Below, piece by piece: positions 50,270-58,853 of a DNA stretch of 64,000 bases. The stretch covers positions 1,178,001-1,242,000 of the forward strand of contig NZ_CADIJY010000001.1 in NCBI RefSeq assembly GCF_902859735.1. Reading direction: 5' to 3'. The notes under the pieces are model-generated. The model did no database searches and was not told the origin of the DNA. It was given only the letters and a program-made list of their open reading frames with translations. Within the stretch, counting starts at the first letter, position 1; each line of letters starts with the position of its first letter. This DNA comes from Achromobacter aegrifaciens (GTDB lineage Bacteria; Pseudomonadota; Gammaproteobacteria; Burkholderiales; Burkholderiaceae_B). The position numbers and the translations under genes are program-made.

Positions 50270-50779
50270 GTGCCGAATCCCGCGGTCGCCGCCAGCGACA
50301 ACGTCCAACTGCTGTACCGCGCTCATCACGGATGGCTGCATGGCTGGCTGCGCGCCAAGCTGGGCAACAGCTTCGACGCGGCCGATCTGGCGCAGGACAC
50401 CTTCGTGCGGGTGCTGCGCCACCGCCATGAACTGGACGCCCTGCGCGAACCGCGCGCCTATCTCACCACCATCGCCAAGCGCCTGCTGCTGAATCACCAC
50501 CGGCGGCGCTCGGTGGAGCAGGCCTATCTGGAAGCCCTGGCCCTGATGCCAGAGGCGCTGGCGCCCTCGGCCGAACAGCGCCTGATCATCCTGGAAACGC
50601 TGCAGGAAATCGACGAGATGCTGGCTGGCCTGTCCCTGCCGGCCCGCCAGGCCTTCCTGATGGCGCAGCTGGAAGGACTGAGCCATGGCGAAATCGCCGC
50701 CCGCCTCAACGTGTCGCTGCGCACCGTGCACCGTTACATCGCCAAGGGATTCGAACAATGCATCATGGCGTCGATCTGA
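50270..50779 (+). CDS. hurI: ECF sigma factor of the haem uptake system (HurI/RhuI-like)
   Basis: FecI-type extracytoplasmic sigma factor of 169 residues. Sigma region 2 (HHGWLHGWLRAKLGNSFDAA and DLAQDTFVRVLRHRHEL) and region 4 (LEGLSHGEIAARLNVSLRTV) are intact. With the FecR-type protein it forms a surface-signalling relay that turns on the receptor in response to haem, as in the Bordetella hurIR-bhuR system. The start is GTG 50270 with GGGAG upstream. It overlaps hurR by 22 bases. A Fur-like site precedes it. Confidence 0.88.
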   Translation: MPNPAVAASDNVQLLYRAHHGWLHGWLRAKLGNSFDAADLAQDTFVRVLRHRHELDALREPRAYLTTIAKRLLLNHHRRRSVEQAYLEALALMPEALAPSAEQRLIILETLQEIDEMLAGLSLPARQAFLMAQLEGLSHGEIAARLNVSLRTVHRYIAKGFEQCIMASI

Positions 50780-51771
50780 GCGCCCAGGCCGAGGCGGCGT
50801 CCGAACTGCCCGCCGTCGAACGCAGCGTGGCGCGCGAGGCCGCGCGCTGGCTGCTGCGGCTGAGTTCGGGCCGCGCCACCGACGCCGACCAGCGGGCCTG
50901 TGAACTGTGGCGCGCCAGCAAGGCCGAGCACGAGCACGCCTGGCAGCGCGCGCAGCGCGTGAACGAACGCTTCGGCCTGATCCCGGCGGCGCTGGGTATG
51001 GCGACCTTGAACCGGCCCGAGCTCAGAAGCCGCCGCGCCGCGCTCAAGACACTGATTGCGCTGGTGGTGGCCGGTCCTGTCGGCTGGGCCGCCTGGCGCG
51101 CCGATCCGCTCGACTGGACCGCGGACTACCGCAGCGCGCCGGGCGAGCGGCGCGAAGTGGCGCTGGCGGATGGATCCACGCTGCTGCTGAACACAGCCAG
51201 CGCCGTCGACGTGATGTACAGCTCCACGGCTAGCCTGGTGCGCCTGCGCGCCGGCGAGATCGCGGTGCATGCCGTGGCCGACACGGCGCCTGCGCCGCGG
51301 CCCTTCGTGGTGCGCACGAGCCAGGGAGACATCGAGGCGCAGTCCTCGCGTTTCTGCGTGCGCCAGGAAGGCGGCCTGTGCCGCGTCAGCGTGCAGGAAG
51401 GGCGGGTCCGCGTCGGCAGCGCCGCGCATCCGCGCAGCCTGATCAGCCTGGAAGCTGGCCAACAGAGCAGCCTGACGGACGAGGGTGCATCGCCGCCATC
51501 CCCCGCGGACCCGCATGCCAGCGACTGGCAGCGCGGCGTGCTGTACGCCAACCGCATGCGGTTGGACGCCTTTGCCGCCGAACTGGGCCGCTACCGTTCC
51601 GGCATGCTGCGTTGCGATCCCGAGGCGGCGCATTTGCGCATCTCGGGCGCGTTCCAGGTGCGCGACACCGATGCGGTCCTGGCGGCACTGCCCGCGACCT
51701 TGCCGGTGCAGGTGCGCTACCGCACGCCGTACTGGGTGACGATCACCTTGCGCGCGGCAGCCGAGGCCTGA
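50758..51771 (+). CDS. hurR: FecR-family anti-sigma regulator (HurR/RhuR-like)
   Basis: Membrane signal transducer of 337 residues. The N-terminal cytoplasmic part holds the DUF4880-type Trp motif (ARWLLRLSSGRATDADQRAC, LWRASKAEHEHAWQ), then a helix near residue 100 (LIALVVAGPVGWAAW), then a periplasmic FecR domain (TADYRSAPGERREVALADGS, LRAGEIAVHAV). It passes the haem signal from the receptor to the ECF sigma factor. The gene overlaps hurI by 22 bases. It is followed 112 bases later by the receptor gene. Confidence 0.9.
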   Translation: MHHGVDLSAQAEAASELPAVERSVAREAARWLLRLSSGRATDADQRACELWRASKAEHEHAWQRAQRVNERFGLIPAALGMATLNRPELRSRRAALKTLIALVVAGPVGWAAWRADPLDWTADYRSAPGERREVALADGSTLLLNTASAVDVMYSSTASLVRLRAGEIAVHAVADTAPAPRPFVVRTSQGDIEAQSSRFCVRQEGGLCRVSVQEGRVRVGSAAHPRSLISLEAGQQSSLTDEGASPPSPADPHASDWQRGVLYANRMRLDAFAAELGRYRSGMLRCDPEAAHLRISGAFQVRDTDAVLAALPATLPVQVRYRTPYWVTITLRAAAEA

Positions 51772-51883
51772 ACCCGCGCTGTTACAAAAAAGTGGAGGGC
51801 CAGCTGTCCGATTCGGATTTCACGAGGGTCATGGTCTGTAGAGGCAAACGAATGCCGACACCTTTTGGATCGAAAGGACGACC

Positions 51884-54499
51884 ATGGCTTATCTCCCCGC
51901 CGGCCGCGCAAGCGGCTCCCGACCAGCCCGAGGCCTGCAATGCCGCATGACGCATCTAGCCGCCGCCGTGCAGGCCGCCCTGGCGCTGTCCGCGCTGTCC
52001 GCCGCCTTGCTGCCCGCAAGCGCCGCGTGGGCGCAATCCGCGCAGCAGACGCAGGCGCGCGGCTATCGCATTCCCGCGGGCACGCTGGCCGAGGCGTTGC
52101 CGCGCTTTGCCGACAGCGCGGGCGTGACGGTGCTGTTCGACGCGGCGCTGGTGGGCCAGCGCCGCACGGCGGGGCTCGATGGGGTCTATTCCGTGAATGA
52201 GGGCTTTGCGCGCTTGCTGGCGGGCAGCGGCCTAGGCGTGCAGGAGCGCGGCGCCCGCGTCTACGTGTTGCAGGCATTGCCCGCGGATGTGACGCAGTTG
52301 GCGCCCGTCCAGGTGGAAGGCGAGGGCGCGCCGGTCGCGCCGGCCTGGGAAACCAGCACCGACCGCAAGCGCCTGGACGAACTTCAAGTCAAGAACTGGA
52401 GCGATTTCGGCAAGCGCGCCGAGCCCGGCGTGAGCTTCAACCGCACGACCAACAGCATCAACATCCGCGGCCTGGATCAGGATCGCGTGCTGACGCGCGT
52501 GGACGGCATCCGCCTGCCGTGGCTGGACGACGGCGCGCGCGGCCTGAAGGGCGGGCTGGAAGCGGTGGATTTCAACAGCCTGTCGCGGCTGGACATCGTG
52601 CGCGGCGCCGACGCCAGCGGCGGCGGTTCCGGCGCGATTTCCGGCACTGCCGACCTGTACACGCTGCAACCGTCGGACCTGCTGACAGACGGCAAGACCT
52701 TCGGCGCGCTGGCCAAGACCGACTACGACACGGCCGACAGCAGCTGGGGCGCCAACGCCGCCCTGGCGGGCCAGATCCACAGCAATACGTTCTGGCTGGT
52801 GCAGGCGGGCGTACGCAACGGCCATGCCCTGGACAACCGCGGCGACGTGGGCGGCTACGGACCCAAGCGCAGCGAACCCAGCCCGGAAGACTACGACCAG
52901 CGCAGCTTCCTGCTGAAGCTGCAGCAGCGCGTCGAAGGCGGCCACCGCTTCGGCCTGACCGGCGAATACTTCAAGCGCAACGCCGACATCGACAATATGT
53001 TCGAGCAGGGCGCGGGCACCAGCTATCTGTACGGCGAGAACAGCACCCGCAAGGAAACCGAGCGCCAACGGGTGTCGTTCGATTACTCGTACAAGGCGCC
53101 CGGTGCGGACAGCCTGATCGACACGGCCACCGCGGTCGTCTACTGGCAGCGCCTGCAGCTGGACAGCTCGCTGAGCGGCGTGCGCAGCGTCGATTCCCGG
53201 GCCTACGCCATACCGGGCGATCCGTTCCGTTACGGCTATCCCAGCGGGCCTTATGGCCGCAGCAACTCCATCCGGCAGACCATGTTCGGCGCCAATGCCG
53301 AAGTCACCAAGCGCCTGGCGGGCGCCTCGGTGTCGCAGTTGTGGACCGTAGGCGGGGAGTGGTATGGCAACAAGACCGAGCAGTACTCAAGCGGCTACGA
53401 CAATTGCCCGGTGATCCGGCCGGGCACGCCGGCGCCCATGGGCCCGCGCCTGTGCGACATGCTGCACACCAACCAGGCCGATGTGCCGCAATCCAAGGGC
53501 AATCAATGGGCCCTGTGGGTGCAGGACGAATTCAGCTTCGCCGACGGCCGCTACACCATCATGCCGGCGCTGCGCTATGACCACTACGAACAGAAGCCGC
53601 AGTCCACGGCCAGCTACGAAAGCAATCCGAACGCAGGCGCGCTGCCGCCGTCCAACAGCGGCAGCCGTTTCTCGCCCAAGCTGCTGGCCACCTGGAAGGC
53701 CGCGGATGAGCTGAGCCTCTACGCGCAATACGCCTACGGCTTCAAGGCGCCCAGCCCGACCCAGCTCTACACCAACTACGGCGGCCCCGGCACCTACCTG
53801 CGCGTGGGCAATCCCTATCTGAAGCCCGAAACCAGCAAGGGCTGGGAGCTGGGCGCCAAGATCGGTTCCGATTCCCTGGGCGGCGCGGTATCGTTGTTCG
53901 ACAACCGCTACCAGAACTTCATCGATGGCGACGTGCCGCTGAACGCGTCCTCGCCCCAGTGGCAGCCGGGCTGGGCCGGACAGTATCCCTTGGGCGTGAC
54001 CGGCAACGTCAACCGCGCCAAGGTGCGCATCTATGGCGCCGAAGCCAGCGCGCACTGGAAGTTTTCGCCAGGCTGGCGCACCTGGGGCTCGCTGGCGTGG
54101 GCCGTGGGCAAGGACGAGAGCACGGGGCAGTACCTGAACTCGGTGGCGCCGCTGAAGGCGGTGCTGGGCCTGGGCTACGGCCGCGACGTGTGGGGCGTGG
54201 ACGCCATGCTGACTACCGCCCTGAAGCGCGACAAGGTCGAGTATCCCGAGGCCACGGCCACGGCGCGCAATCCCGATTTCCAGGCGCCCGGCTACGGCGT
54301 GGTGGACCTGATGGGCTATTGGCGTCCGGCCGCGGTGAAGGGGCTGCAGGTGCAGGCAGGCGTTTTCAATCTGTTCGACAAGAAGTATTGGGAGGCCATC
54401 AACGTGCCGACCGCCGGCGCCATCGCCATTCCGCGGCCGGTCGATTGGTACACGGAACCGGGACGCAGCCTGCGCGTCTCACTGACATACCAGTATTGA
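51884..54499 (+). CDS. bhuR: TonB-dependent haem receptor with signalling domain (BhuR-like)
   Basis: Outer-membrane transducer of 871 residues. A signal peptide ending near residue 50 is followed by an STN signalling domain (GYRIPAGTLAEALPRFADSA), a plug domain (NSINIRGLDQDRVLTRVDGI) and a beta-barrel ending SLTYQY. The haem-receptor boxes are FKAP near residue 620 and NPYLKPE shortly after, variants of FRAP and NPNL. The His that lies between them in HemR-type receptors is absent. Context with hurI, hurR and bhuSTUV supports haem uptake. ATG 51947 is an alternative start. Confidence 0.9.
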   Translation: MAYLPAGRASGSRPARGLQCRMTHLAAAVQAALALSALSAALLPASAAWAQSAQQTQARGYRIPAGTLAEALPRFADSAGVTVLFDAALVGQRRTAGLDGVYSVNEGFARLLAGSGLGVQERGARVYVLQALPADVTQLAPVQVEGEGAPVAPAWETSTDRKRLDELQVKNWSDFGKRAEPGVSFNRTTNSINIRGLDQDRVLTRVDGIRLPWLDDGARGLKGGLEAVDFNSLSRLDIVRGADASGGGSGAISGTADLYTLQPSDLLTDGKTFGALAKTDYDTADSSWGANAALAGQIHSNTFWLVQAGVRNGHALDNRGDVGGYGPKRSEPSPEDYDQRSFLLKLQQRVEGGHRFGLTGEYFKRNADIDNMFEQGAGTSYLYGENSTRKETERQRVSFDYSYKAPGADSLIDTATAVVYWQRLQLDSSLSGVRSVDSRAYAIPGDPFRYGYPSGPYGRSNSIRQTMFGANAEVTKRLAGASVSQLWTVGGEWYGNKTEQYSSGYDNCPVIRPGTPAPMGPRLCDMLHTNQADVPQSKGNQWALWVQDEFSFADGRYTIMPALRYDHYEQKPQSTASYESNPNAGALPPSNSGSRFSPKLLATWKAADELSLYAQYAYGFKAPSPTQLYTNYGGPGTYLRVGNPYLKPETSKGWELGAKIGSDSLGGAVSLFDNRYQNFIDGDVPLNASSPQWQPGWAGQYPLGVTGNVNRAKVRIYGAEASAHWKFSPGWRTWGSLAWAVGKDESTGQYLNSVAPLKAVLGLGYGRDVWGVDAMLTTALKRDKVEYPEATATARNPDFQAPGYGVVDLMGYWRPAAVKGLQVQAGVFNLFDKKYWEAINVPTAGAIAIPRPVDWYTEPGRSLRVSLTYQY

Positions 54500-54578
54500 T
54501 CCTGACCCGCCGCCGGTCCGGGCAATGCCGGGACGGCGGCGGTCTACGCAAACCTTAGCAACGGCCGGAGGGCCCACG

Positions 54579-55625
54579 ATGAGCAACACCGATTTCATGT
54601 CCCGCGCCCAGGAACTGCGCGCTCGCAACGAGGCCCTGGCCGCCTCGCAACCCAAGCTGCGCGCCCGCAACCTGGCGCAATCGCTGGGAGTGTCCGAAGC
54701 CGAGTGGGTCGCGGCCGAATGCAGCGGCCTGAAGGCCACCGCCCTGCACGGCACGCCCCAGGAGATCTTCCGCGAACTGGGCACGCTGGGCCCGGTCATG
54801 GCGCTGACGCGCAACGACTGGTGTGTGCACGAGCGTCACGGCGTGTATGAGGACATCCAGGCCGACGGTCCGGTAGGCCTGGTGCTGGGGCCGGACATCG
54901 ACCTGCGCGTTTTCTTCACGGCCTGGAAGTCGGCCTGGGCGGTCGAGCAGGACGGCCGCCACAGCCTGCAGTTCTTCGACGGCGCGGGCGTGGCGGTGCA
55001 CAAGGTCTACCGCACCGACGCCACCGATGCCGCCGCCTACGATGCCCTGGTCGCCAAGTTCGCGGGCGAGGCGCAATGGCCCGAGACCCAGCCCTATGCG
55101 CCCGCCGCCGACGCCGACCGGGTCGAGGACGGCGCGCAATGGCGCGAGGCCTGGCTGGGCATGCAGGACACGCACGAATTCTTCCCCTTGCTGCGCAAGT
55201 TCAAGGTGTCGCGCCTGGCCGCCCTGGCGGCCGCGGGCGAGGACCTGGCGCAGCAGGTGCCGGCCGATGCCGTCGAACGCATGCTGGAATCCGCGGCGCA
55301 GTCCGGGCTGTCCATCATGTGTTTCGTGGGCAACCGCGGCATGATCCAGATCCATACCGGCCCGGTGCAGCAATTGCGCCGCACCGGCCCCTGGTACAAC
55401 GTGCTGGACCCCAAGTTCAACCTGCACCTGGACACGACCGCCATCGCGTCCGCCTGGGTGGTGAACAAGCCGACCACGGACGGCTGGGTCACCTCGCTGG
55501 AGCTGTATTCCGCCACCGGCGACCTGATCGCGCAGTTCTTCGGCGAGCGCAAGCCCGGCAAGCCGGAGCTGGCGCAATGGCGCGAACTGATGATCAGCCT
55601 GTGCAGCGTGCCGCTGGCCGCCTGA
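54579..55625 (+). CDS. bhuS: HmuS/HemS-family haem-degrading or haem-trafficking protein
   Basis: Cytoplasmic haem-handling protein of 348 residues with the two-repeat HemS fold. Repeat segments can be matched: LRARNLAQSLGVSEAEWVAA, ALTRNDWCVHERHGVYEDIQ and VHKVYRTDATDAAAYDALVA, then MIQIHTGPVQQLRRTGPWYN and VLDPKFNLHLD, where HemS-type proteins carry haem ligands. HemS, HmuS and BhuS proteins bind or open the haem ring. ATG 54579 is chosen at the standard family start with GGAGGG upstream. Located between receptor and importer genes. Confidence 0.9.
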   Translation: MSNTDFMSRAQELRARNEALAASQPKLRARNLAQSLGVSEAEWVAAECSGLKATALHGTPQEIFRELGTLGPVMALTRNDWCVHERHGVYEDIQADGPVGLVLGPDIDLRVFFTAWKSAWAVEQDGRHSLQFFDGAGVAVHKVYRTDATDAAAYDALVAKFAGEAQWPETQPYAPAADADRVEDGAQWREAWLGMQDTHEFFPLLRKFKVSRLAALAAAGEDLAQQVPADAVERMLESAAQSGLSIMCFVGNRGMIQIHTGPVQQLRRTGPWYNVLDPKFNLHLDTTAIASAWVVNKPTTDGWVTSLELYSATGDLIAQFFGERKPGKPELAQWRELMISLCSVPLAA

Positions 55626-55643
55626 GCCCATAAGGACGTAGCG

Positions 55644-56477
55644 ATGAAAAAATGGTTGGCAATGGCGGCGGGCTGGGCAATCGCGCTCGGCGCGTACGCG
55701 GCGCCGCCCGCCCGGGTGGTGACCCTGGGCGGCACCGTGACCGAGATCGTGTATCAGCTGGGGCAGGGCGACAAGCTGGTGGGAGACGATCTCTCCAGCC
55801 TCTATCCCGAGGCCGCGACCAAGCTGCCGCGCGTCGGCTACTACCGTTCGGTACCGGTGGAAGGCGTCTTGTCGCTCAAGCCCGATCTGGTGCTGGCTTC
55901 CGAGCAGGCCGGGCCGCCGGACGCGCTCAAGCGCCTGGCGGATGTCGGCGTGCGCGTCGTCACCGTGTCGGACGCGCCGTCGGTGGATTCGCTCAAGTCA
56001 CGCATCCGCGGCATTGCCGATGCGCTGGGCGTGGCGCCGGCGGGCGAACGCATGGTGGAAGACGTCACGCGCGAGCTCGCGCGCGCCGAGGCGGTACCCG
56101 CGACGCGCGCGCGGGCGCTGCTGCTGATCAATCGCACAGGCTCGCCGCAAGGCGCCGGCCGCGACACCGCCGCCAACGAAGTCATGCATCTGGCGGGGCT
56201 GGTGAACGTGCTGCAAGACCAGCATGGCTACAAGCCCTTGTCGGCCGAGGCCATGGGGGCGCTGGCGCCCGACCTGATCATCGTGACGCAGGCATCGCTG
56301 GACGCCGGCGGCGGCATGGACGCCTTCCTGCGCATGCCTGGCATCGCATCCACCCAGGCGGCCGCGAAGCGGCGCGTCGTCGTGATGGACGACCTGCTCA
56401 TCCTGGGCATGGGACCGCGCCTGCCGCTGGCGCTGACCCAGCTCAAGCAGGAGGTTGCGCATGTCATGGCGCGTTAG
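55644..56477 (+). CDS. bhuT: Periplasmic haem-binding protein
   Basis: Class-III periplasmic binding protein of 277 residues with a signal peptide (1-20, LGAYA). Family landmarks are RVVTLGGTVTEIVYQLGQGD, LPRVGYYRSVPVEGVLSLKP, DLVLASEQAGPPDALKRLAD and APDLIIVTQASL. HmuT-type proteins receive haem from the receptor and hand it to the BhuUV ABC importer. The SD AAGGA precedes ATG 55644. Its end overlaps the permease start region by 17 bases (56461-56477). Confidence 0.92.
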   Translation: MKKWLAMAAGWAIALGAYAAPPARVVTLGGTVTEIVYQLGQGDKLVGDDLSSLYPEAATKLPRVGYYRSVPVEGVLSLKPDLVLASEQAGPPDALKRLADVGVRVVTVSDAPSVDSLKSRIRGIADALGVAPAGERMVEDVTRELARAEAVPATRARALLLINRTGSPQGAGRDTAANEVMHLAGLVNVLQDQHGYKPLSAEAMGALAPDLIIVTQASLDAGGGMDAFLRMPGIASTQAAAKRRVVVMDDLLILGMGPRLPLALTQLKQEVAHVMAR

Positions 56478-57459
56478 CGCGCCGCTGGCGTTGGGCCTGC
56501 TGGCAGCGGCCCTGATGCTGGCCGTGGTGGCCGCCACCGCCAACGGCGCGGTGGCGATCCCCTTGCGCGAGCTGCCGTCCCTGCTGTGGGGCGCGCCCAC
56601 GCCGGAGACTGCCCTGTGGCGCAATGTGCTGATCGACATCCGCTTGCCGCGCGTGCTGTTCGCGCTGGTGGCGGGCGCGGGCCTGGCGGTGTCCGGCGCG
56701 GCCATGCAGGCGCTGTTCCGCAATCCGCTGGCCGAACCCGGCCTGATCGGCATCTCGGCGGGCGGCGCGCTGGGGGCGGTGGCCGCCATCGTGCTGACGT
56801 CCGGCGGCTTCTGGATCACCGCGCCTGCCGCCTTCGCCGGCAGCCTGCTGGCCACGCTTTGCGCCTACGCGGTGGGCCGGCGCGTGCCGGGCGTGGCGGG
56901 CCTGTTGCTGGCAGGCGTGGCCATCACGGCCATGGCGTTCAGCCTGATCGGCCTGTTCACCTTCGTCGCCACCGACGCGCAGCTGCGCGACCTGACGTTC
57001 TGGAACATGGGCAGCCTGGGCGGCGCGAACTGGAAGGTGCTGGCCTTCCTGGGACCCTGGGTGCTGCTGGTGAGCCTGTGGCTGATGAGCCAGTGGCGCG
57101 TCATGAACGCGCTGCTGCTGGGCGAGCGCGAGGCCCAGCATTTGGGCTACACGCTCAAGCGCGTGCGGGCCAGGCTGGTGCTGGCCAGCGCGCTCATCGT
57201 CGGGCCCCTGGTCGCCGCCACGGGCACCATTGTCTTCGTCGGCCTGGTGGTGCCGCACCTGGTGCGCATGACACTGGGCGCCAATCACCGCTGGCTGCTG
57301 CCTGCGACCATCCTGGCCGGCGGCCTGGCGCTGATCCTCGCGGATTGGCTGGCGCGTACCGTGGTGGTGCCGGCGGAGCTGCCTATCGGCCTGGTGACGG
57401 GCCTGGTGGGCGGGCCGTTCTTTCTGTGGCTACTGGCGCGCGGACGGAGGATAGGATGA
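56461..57459 (+). CDS. bhuU: Haem ABC transporter permease
   Basis: FecCD-family permease of 332 residues with about 10 helices. The family signature is visible: DIRLPRVLFALVAGAGLAVS, then GAAMQALFRNPLAEPGLIGI and the C-terminal GTIVFVGLVVPHLVRM plus VVVPAELPIGLVTGLVGGPF. It forms the haem channel with BhuV. AGGAGG lies seven bases before ATG 56461; the frame open from TTG 56455 is not preferred. It overlaps bhuT and bhuV (ATGA), indicating tight coupling in the operon. Confidence 0.92.
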   Translation: MSWRVSAPLALGLLAAALMLAVVAATANGAVAIPLRELPSLLWGAPTPETALWRNVLIDIRLPRVLFALVAGAGLAVSGAAMQALFRNPLAEPGLIGISAGGALGAVAAIVLTSGGFWITAPAAFAGSLLATLCAYAVGRRVPGVAGLLLAGVAITAMAFSLIGLFTFVATDAQLRDLTFWNMGSLGGANWKVLAFLGPWVLLVSLWLMSQWRVMNALLLGEREAQHLGYTLKRVRARLVLASALIVGPLVAATGTIVFVGLVVPHLVRMTLGANHRWLLPATILAGGLALILADWLARTVVVPAELPIGLVTGLVGGPFFLWLLARGRRIG

Positions 57460-58244
57460 CGCTAACCGCGCAAAACGTGACGGTGAATCGCGGCGCAGCG
57501 CGCATTCTCACCGATGTATCGCTGGACATTCGTCCGGGAGAAGTCGTGGGCCTGCTGGGGGCCAACGGCGCCGGAAAATCCACCTTGCTGGGCGTGTTGT
57601 CAGCGGAATTGCCTGCCGATGCGGGCCAGCTGAGTCTGGGCGAAACCTCGCTTGCCGCCATGCCGCACCGGCAGCAGGCGCGCCGCCGCGCCGTGCTGCC
57701 GCAAAAGCCGGGGCTGACCTTCGACCTGAGCGTGCGCGAGGTGGTCGCCATGGGCGCCTATCCGTTCCCGGAGTTGGCGCCATCCGTGGTGGACGCGCTG
57801 GTGACGCAAACGCTGGGCGAGGCCGACGCCGCGCATCTTGCCGGGCGGCGCTATCCCGAGCTGTCCGGCGGCGAACAGCAGCGCGTCCAGTTCGCCCGCG
57901 TACTGGTTCAATGCCATGCCGCGCGCGAACGCGACGAGCCGCGCTACCTCTTGCTGGACGAACCCACCGCCAGCCTGGATCCCAAGCACCAGGGCGACCT
58001 GCTGCGGCGCTCCTGGGAGCTGGCCCATGCCGGCAATACGGGTGTACTGGTGATCCTGCACGACATGAATCTGGCCGCCCGCTGGTGCGACCGCCTGCTG
58101 CTGCTCAGCGGCGGACGCGGCATCGCCCAGGGGACGCCGGCAGAGGTCCTGACGCCGGCCAATCTGTATCTGGCCTACGGTATCGACGCGCAGGTGATCG
58201 CGCATCCCCTGCAGGCCGGCCGCCTGCTGGTGCTGATGGCGTGA
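57456..58244 (+). CDS. bhuV: Haem ABC transporter ATP-binding protein
   Basis: ATPase of 262 residues in the HmuV group. Walker A GANGAGKST (near residue 37), Q-loop in RAVLPQKPGLTF, signature LSGGEQQR, Walker B YLLLDEPTASLDP and the H-loop ILHDMN. It drives haem import with BhuU. ATG 57456 overlaps the bhuU stop (ATGA). Last gene of the cluster; yajQ follows after 79 bases, where a promoter of its own is possible. Confidence 0.93.
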   Translation: MTLTAQNVTVNRGAARILTDVSLDIRPGEVVGLLGANGAGKSTLLGVLSAELPADAGQLSLGETSLAAMPHRQQARRRAVLPQKPGLTFDLSVREVVAMGAYPFPELAPSVVDALVTQTLGEADAAHLAGRRYPELSGGEQQRVQFARVLVQCHAARERDEPRYLLLDEPTASLDPKHQGDLLRRSWELAHAGNTGVLVILHDMNLAARWCDRLLLLSGGRGIAQGTPAEVLTPANLYLAYGIDAQVIAHPLQAGRLLVLMA

Positions 58245-58268
58245 CTCGGGCTGTGGGGCCGGTAAAAT
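58241..58268 (+). promoter_or_regulatory. Candidate sigma-70 promoter for yajQ
   Basis: GTGACT (58241-58246, overlapping the end of bhuV) and TAAAAT (58263-58268) are separated by 16 bases and match four and five consensus positions. The start site would be near 58275, about 50 bases before the yajQ ATG. Confidence 0.4.
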
Positions 58269-58323
58269 AGGCGTTACGCTGGTATTCGCCTTTTTCAACA
58301 TTTACCCAACAGGACCCCGTGTC

Positions 58324-58806
58324 ATGCCTACTTTTGACGTCGTCTCCGAAGTCGACAAACACGAACTCTCCAACGCTGTCGATCAAGCCAACCGCGAACT
58401 GGCCACCCGCTTCGATTTCAAGGGCACCGACGCCAAGTTCGAGCTCGACGAATTTGTCGTGACCCAGGTCGCTTCCAGCGCCTTCCAGCTCAAGCAGATG
58501 CTGGACATCCTGCGCGGCCGCCTGTCGGCCCGCGGCATCGATGTGCGCTGCCTGGACGTGGCCGATCCCCTTGAAAACCTGGGTGGCGCCCGCCAGAAGG
58601 TCACCATCAAGCAAGGCATCGAGCAGCCGGTGGCCAAGAAGCTCATCGCCGCCATCAAGAACGCCAAGCTCAAGGTGGAATCGCAGATCAACGGCGACAA
58701 GCTGCGCATCAGCGGCAAGAAGCGCGACGACCTGCAGACCGCCATCGCGCTGCTGAAGAAGACCGACGTCGACCTGCCGCTGCAGTTCGAAAACTTCCGC
58801 GACTGA
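58324..58806 (+). CDS. yajQ: YajQ-family cyclic-dinucleotide-binding protein
   Basis: Soluble protein of 160 residues with two ferredoxin-like domains. Conserved segments: MPTFDVVSEVDKHELSNAVD, RFDFKGTDAKFEL, GRQKVTIKQG-like region (GGARQKVTIKQG), and KLKVESQINGDKLRISGKK. YajQ proteins bind nucleotides and cyclic-di-GMP and act as effectors in some plant and animal pathogens; in Xanthomonas one regulates virulence genes. It is located after the haem importer but with its own promoter candidate. Near-universal family length (about 160). Confidence 0.94.
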   Translation: MPTFDVVSEVDKHELSNAVDQANRELATRFDFKGTDAKFELDEFVVTQVASSAFQLKQMLDILRGRLSARGIDVRCLDVADPLENLGGARQKVTIKQGIEQPVAKKLIAAIKNAKLKVESQINGDKLRISGKKRDDLQTAIALLKKTDVDLPLQFENFRD

Positions 58807-58818
58807 TCCGCCCCGCGC

Positions 58819-58837
58819 CAGGGTGCCGCGCACCCTG
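58819..58837 (+). terminator. Short hairpin between yajQ and the LysR gene
   Basis: CAGGGTG and CACCCTG form a 7-bp stem with a CCGCG loop, 12 bases after the yajQ stop. It has no T-run, so it may be a Rho-assisted end or part of the LysR leader. The SD GGAGGGG follows at 58845. Confidence 0.3.
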
Positions 58838-58853
58838 CGGACCTGGAGGGGCC

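Noticed and set aside
50270-58244. Cluster read as cobalamin or siderophore uptake
   Set aside because: The HemS-type gene and the FKAP/NPYL receptor boxes point to haem; FecCD and HmuV-type genes alone would not separate the options.
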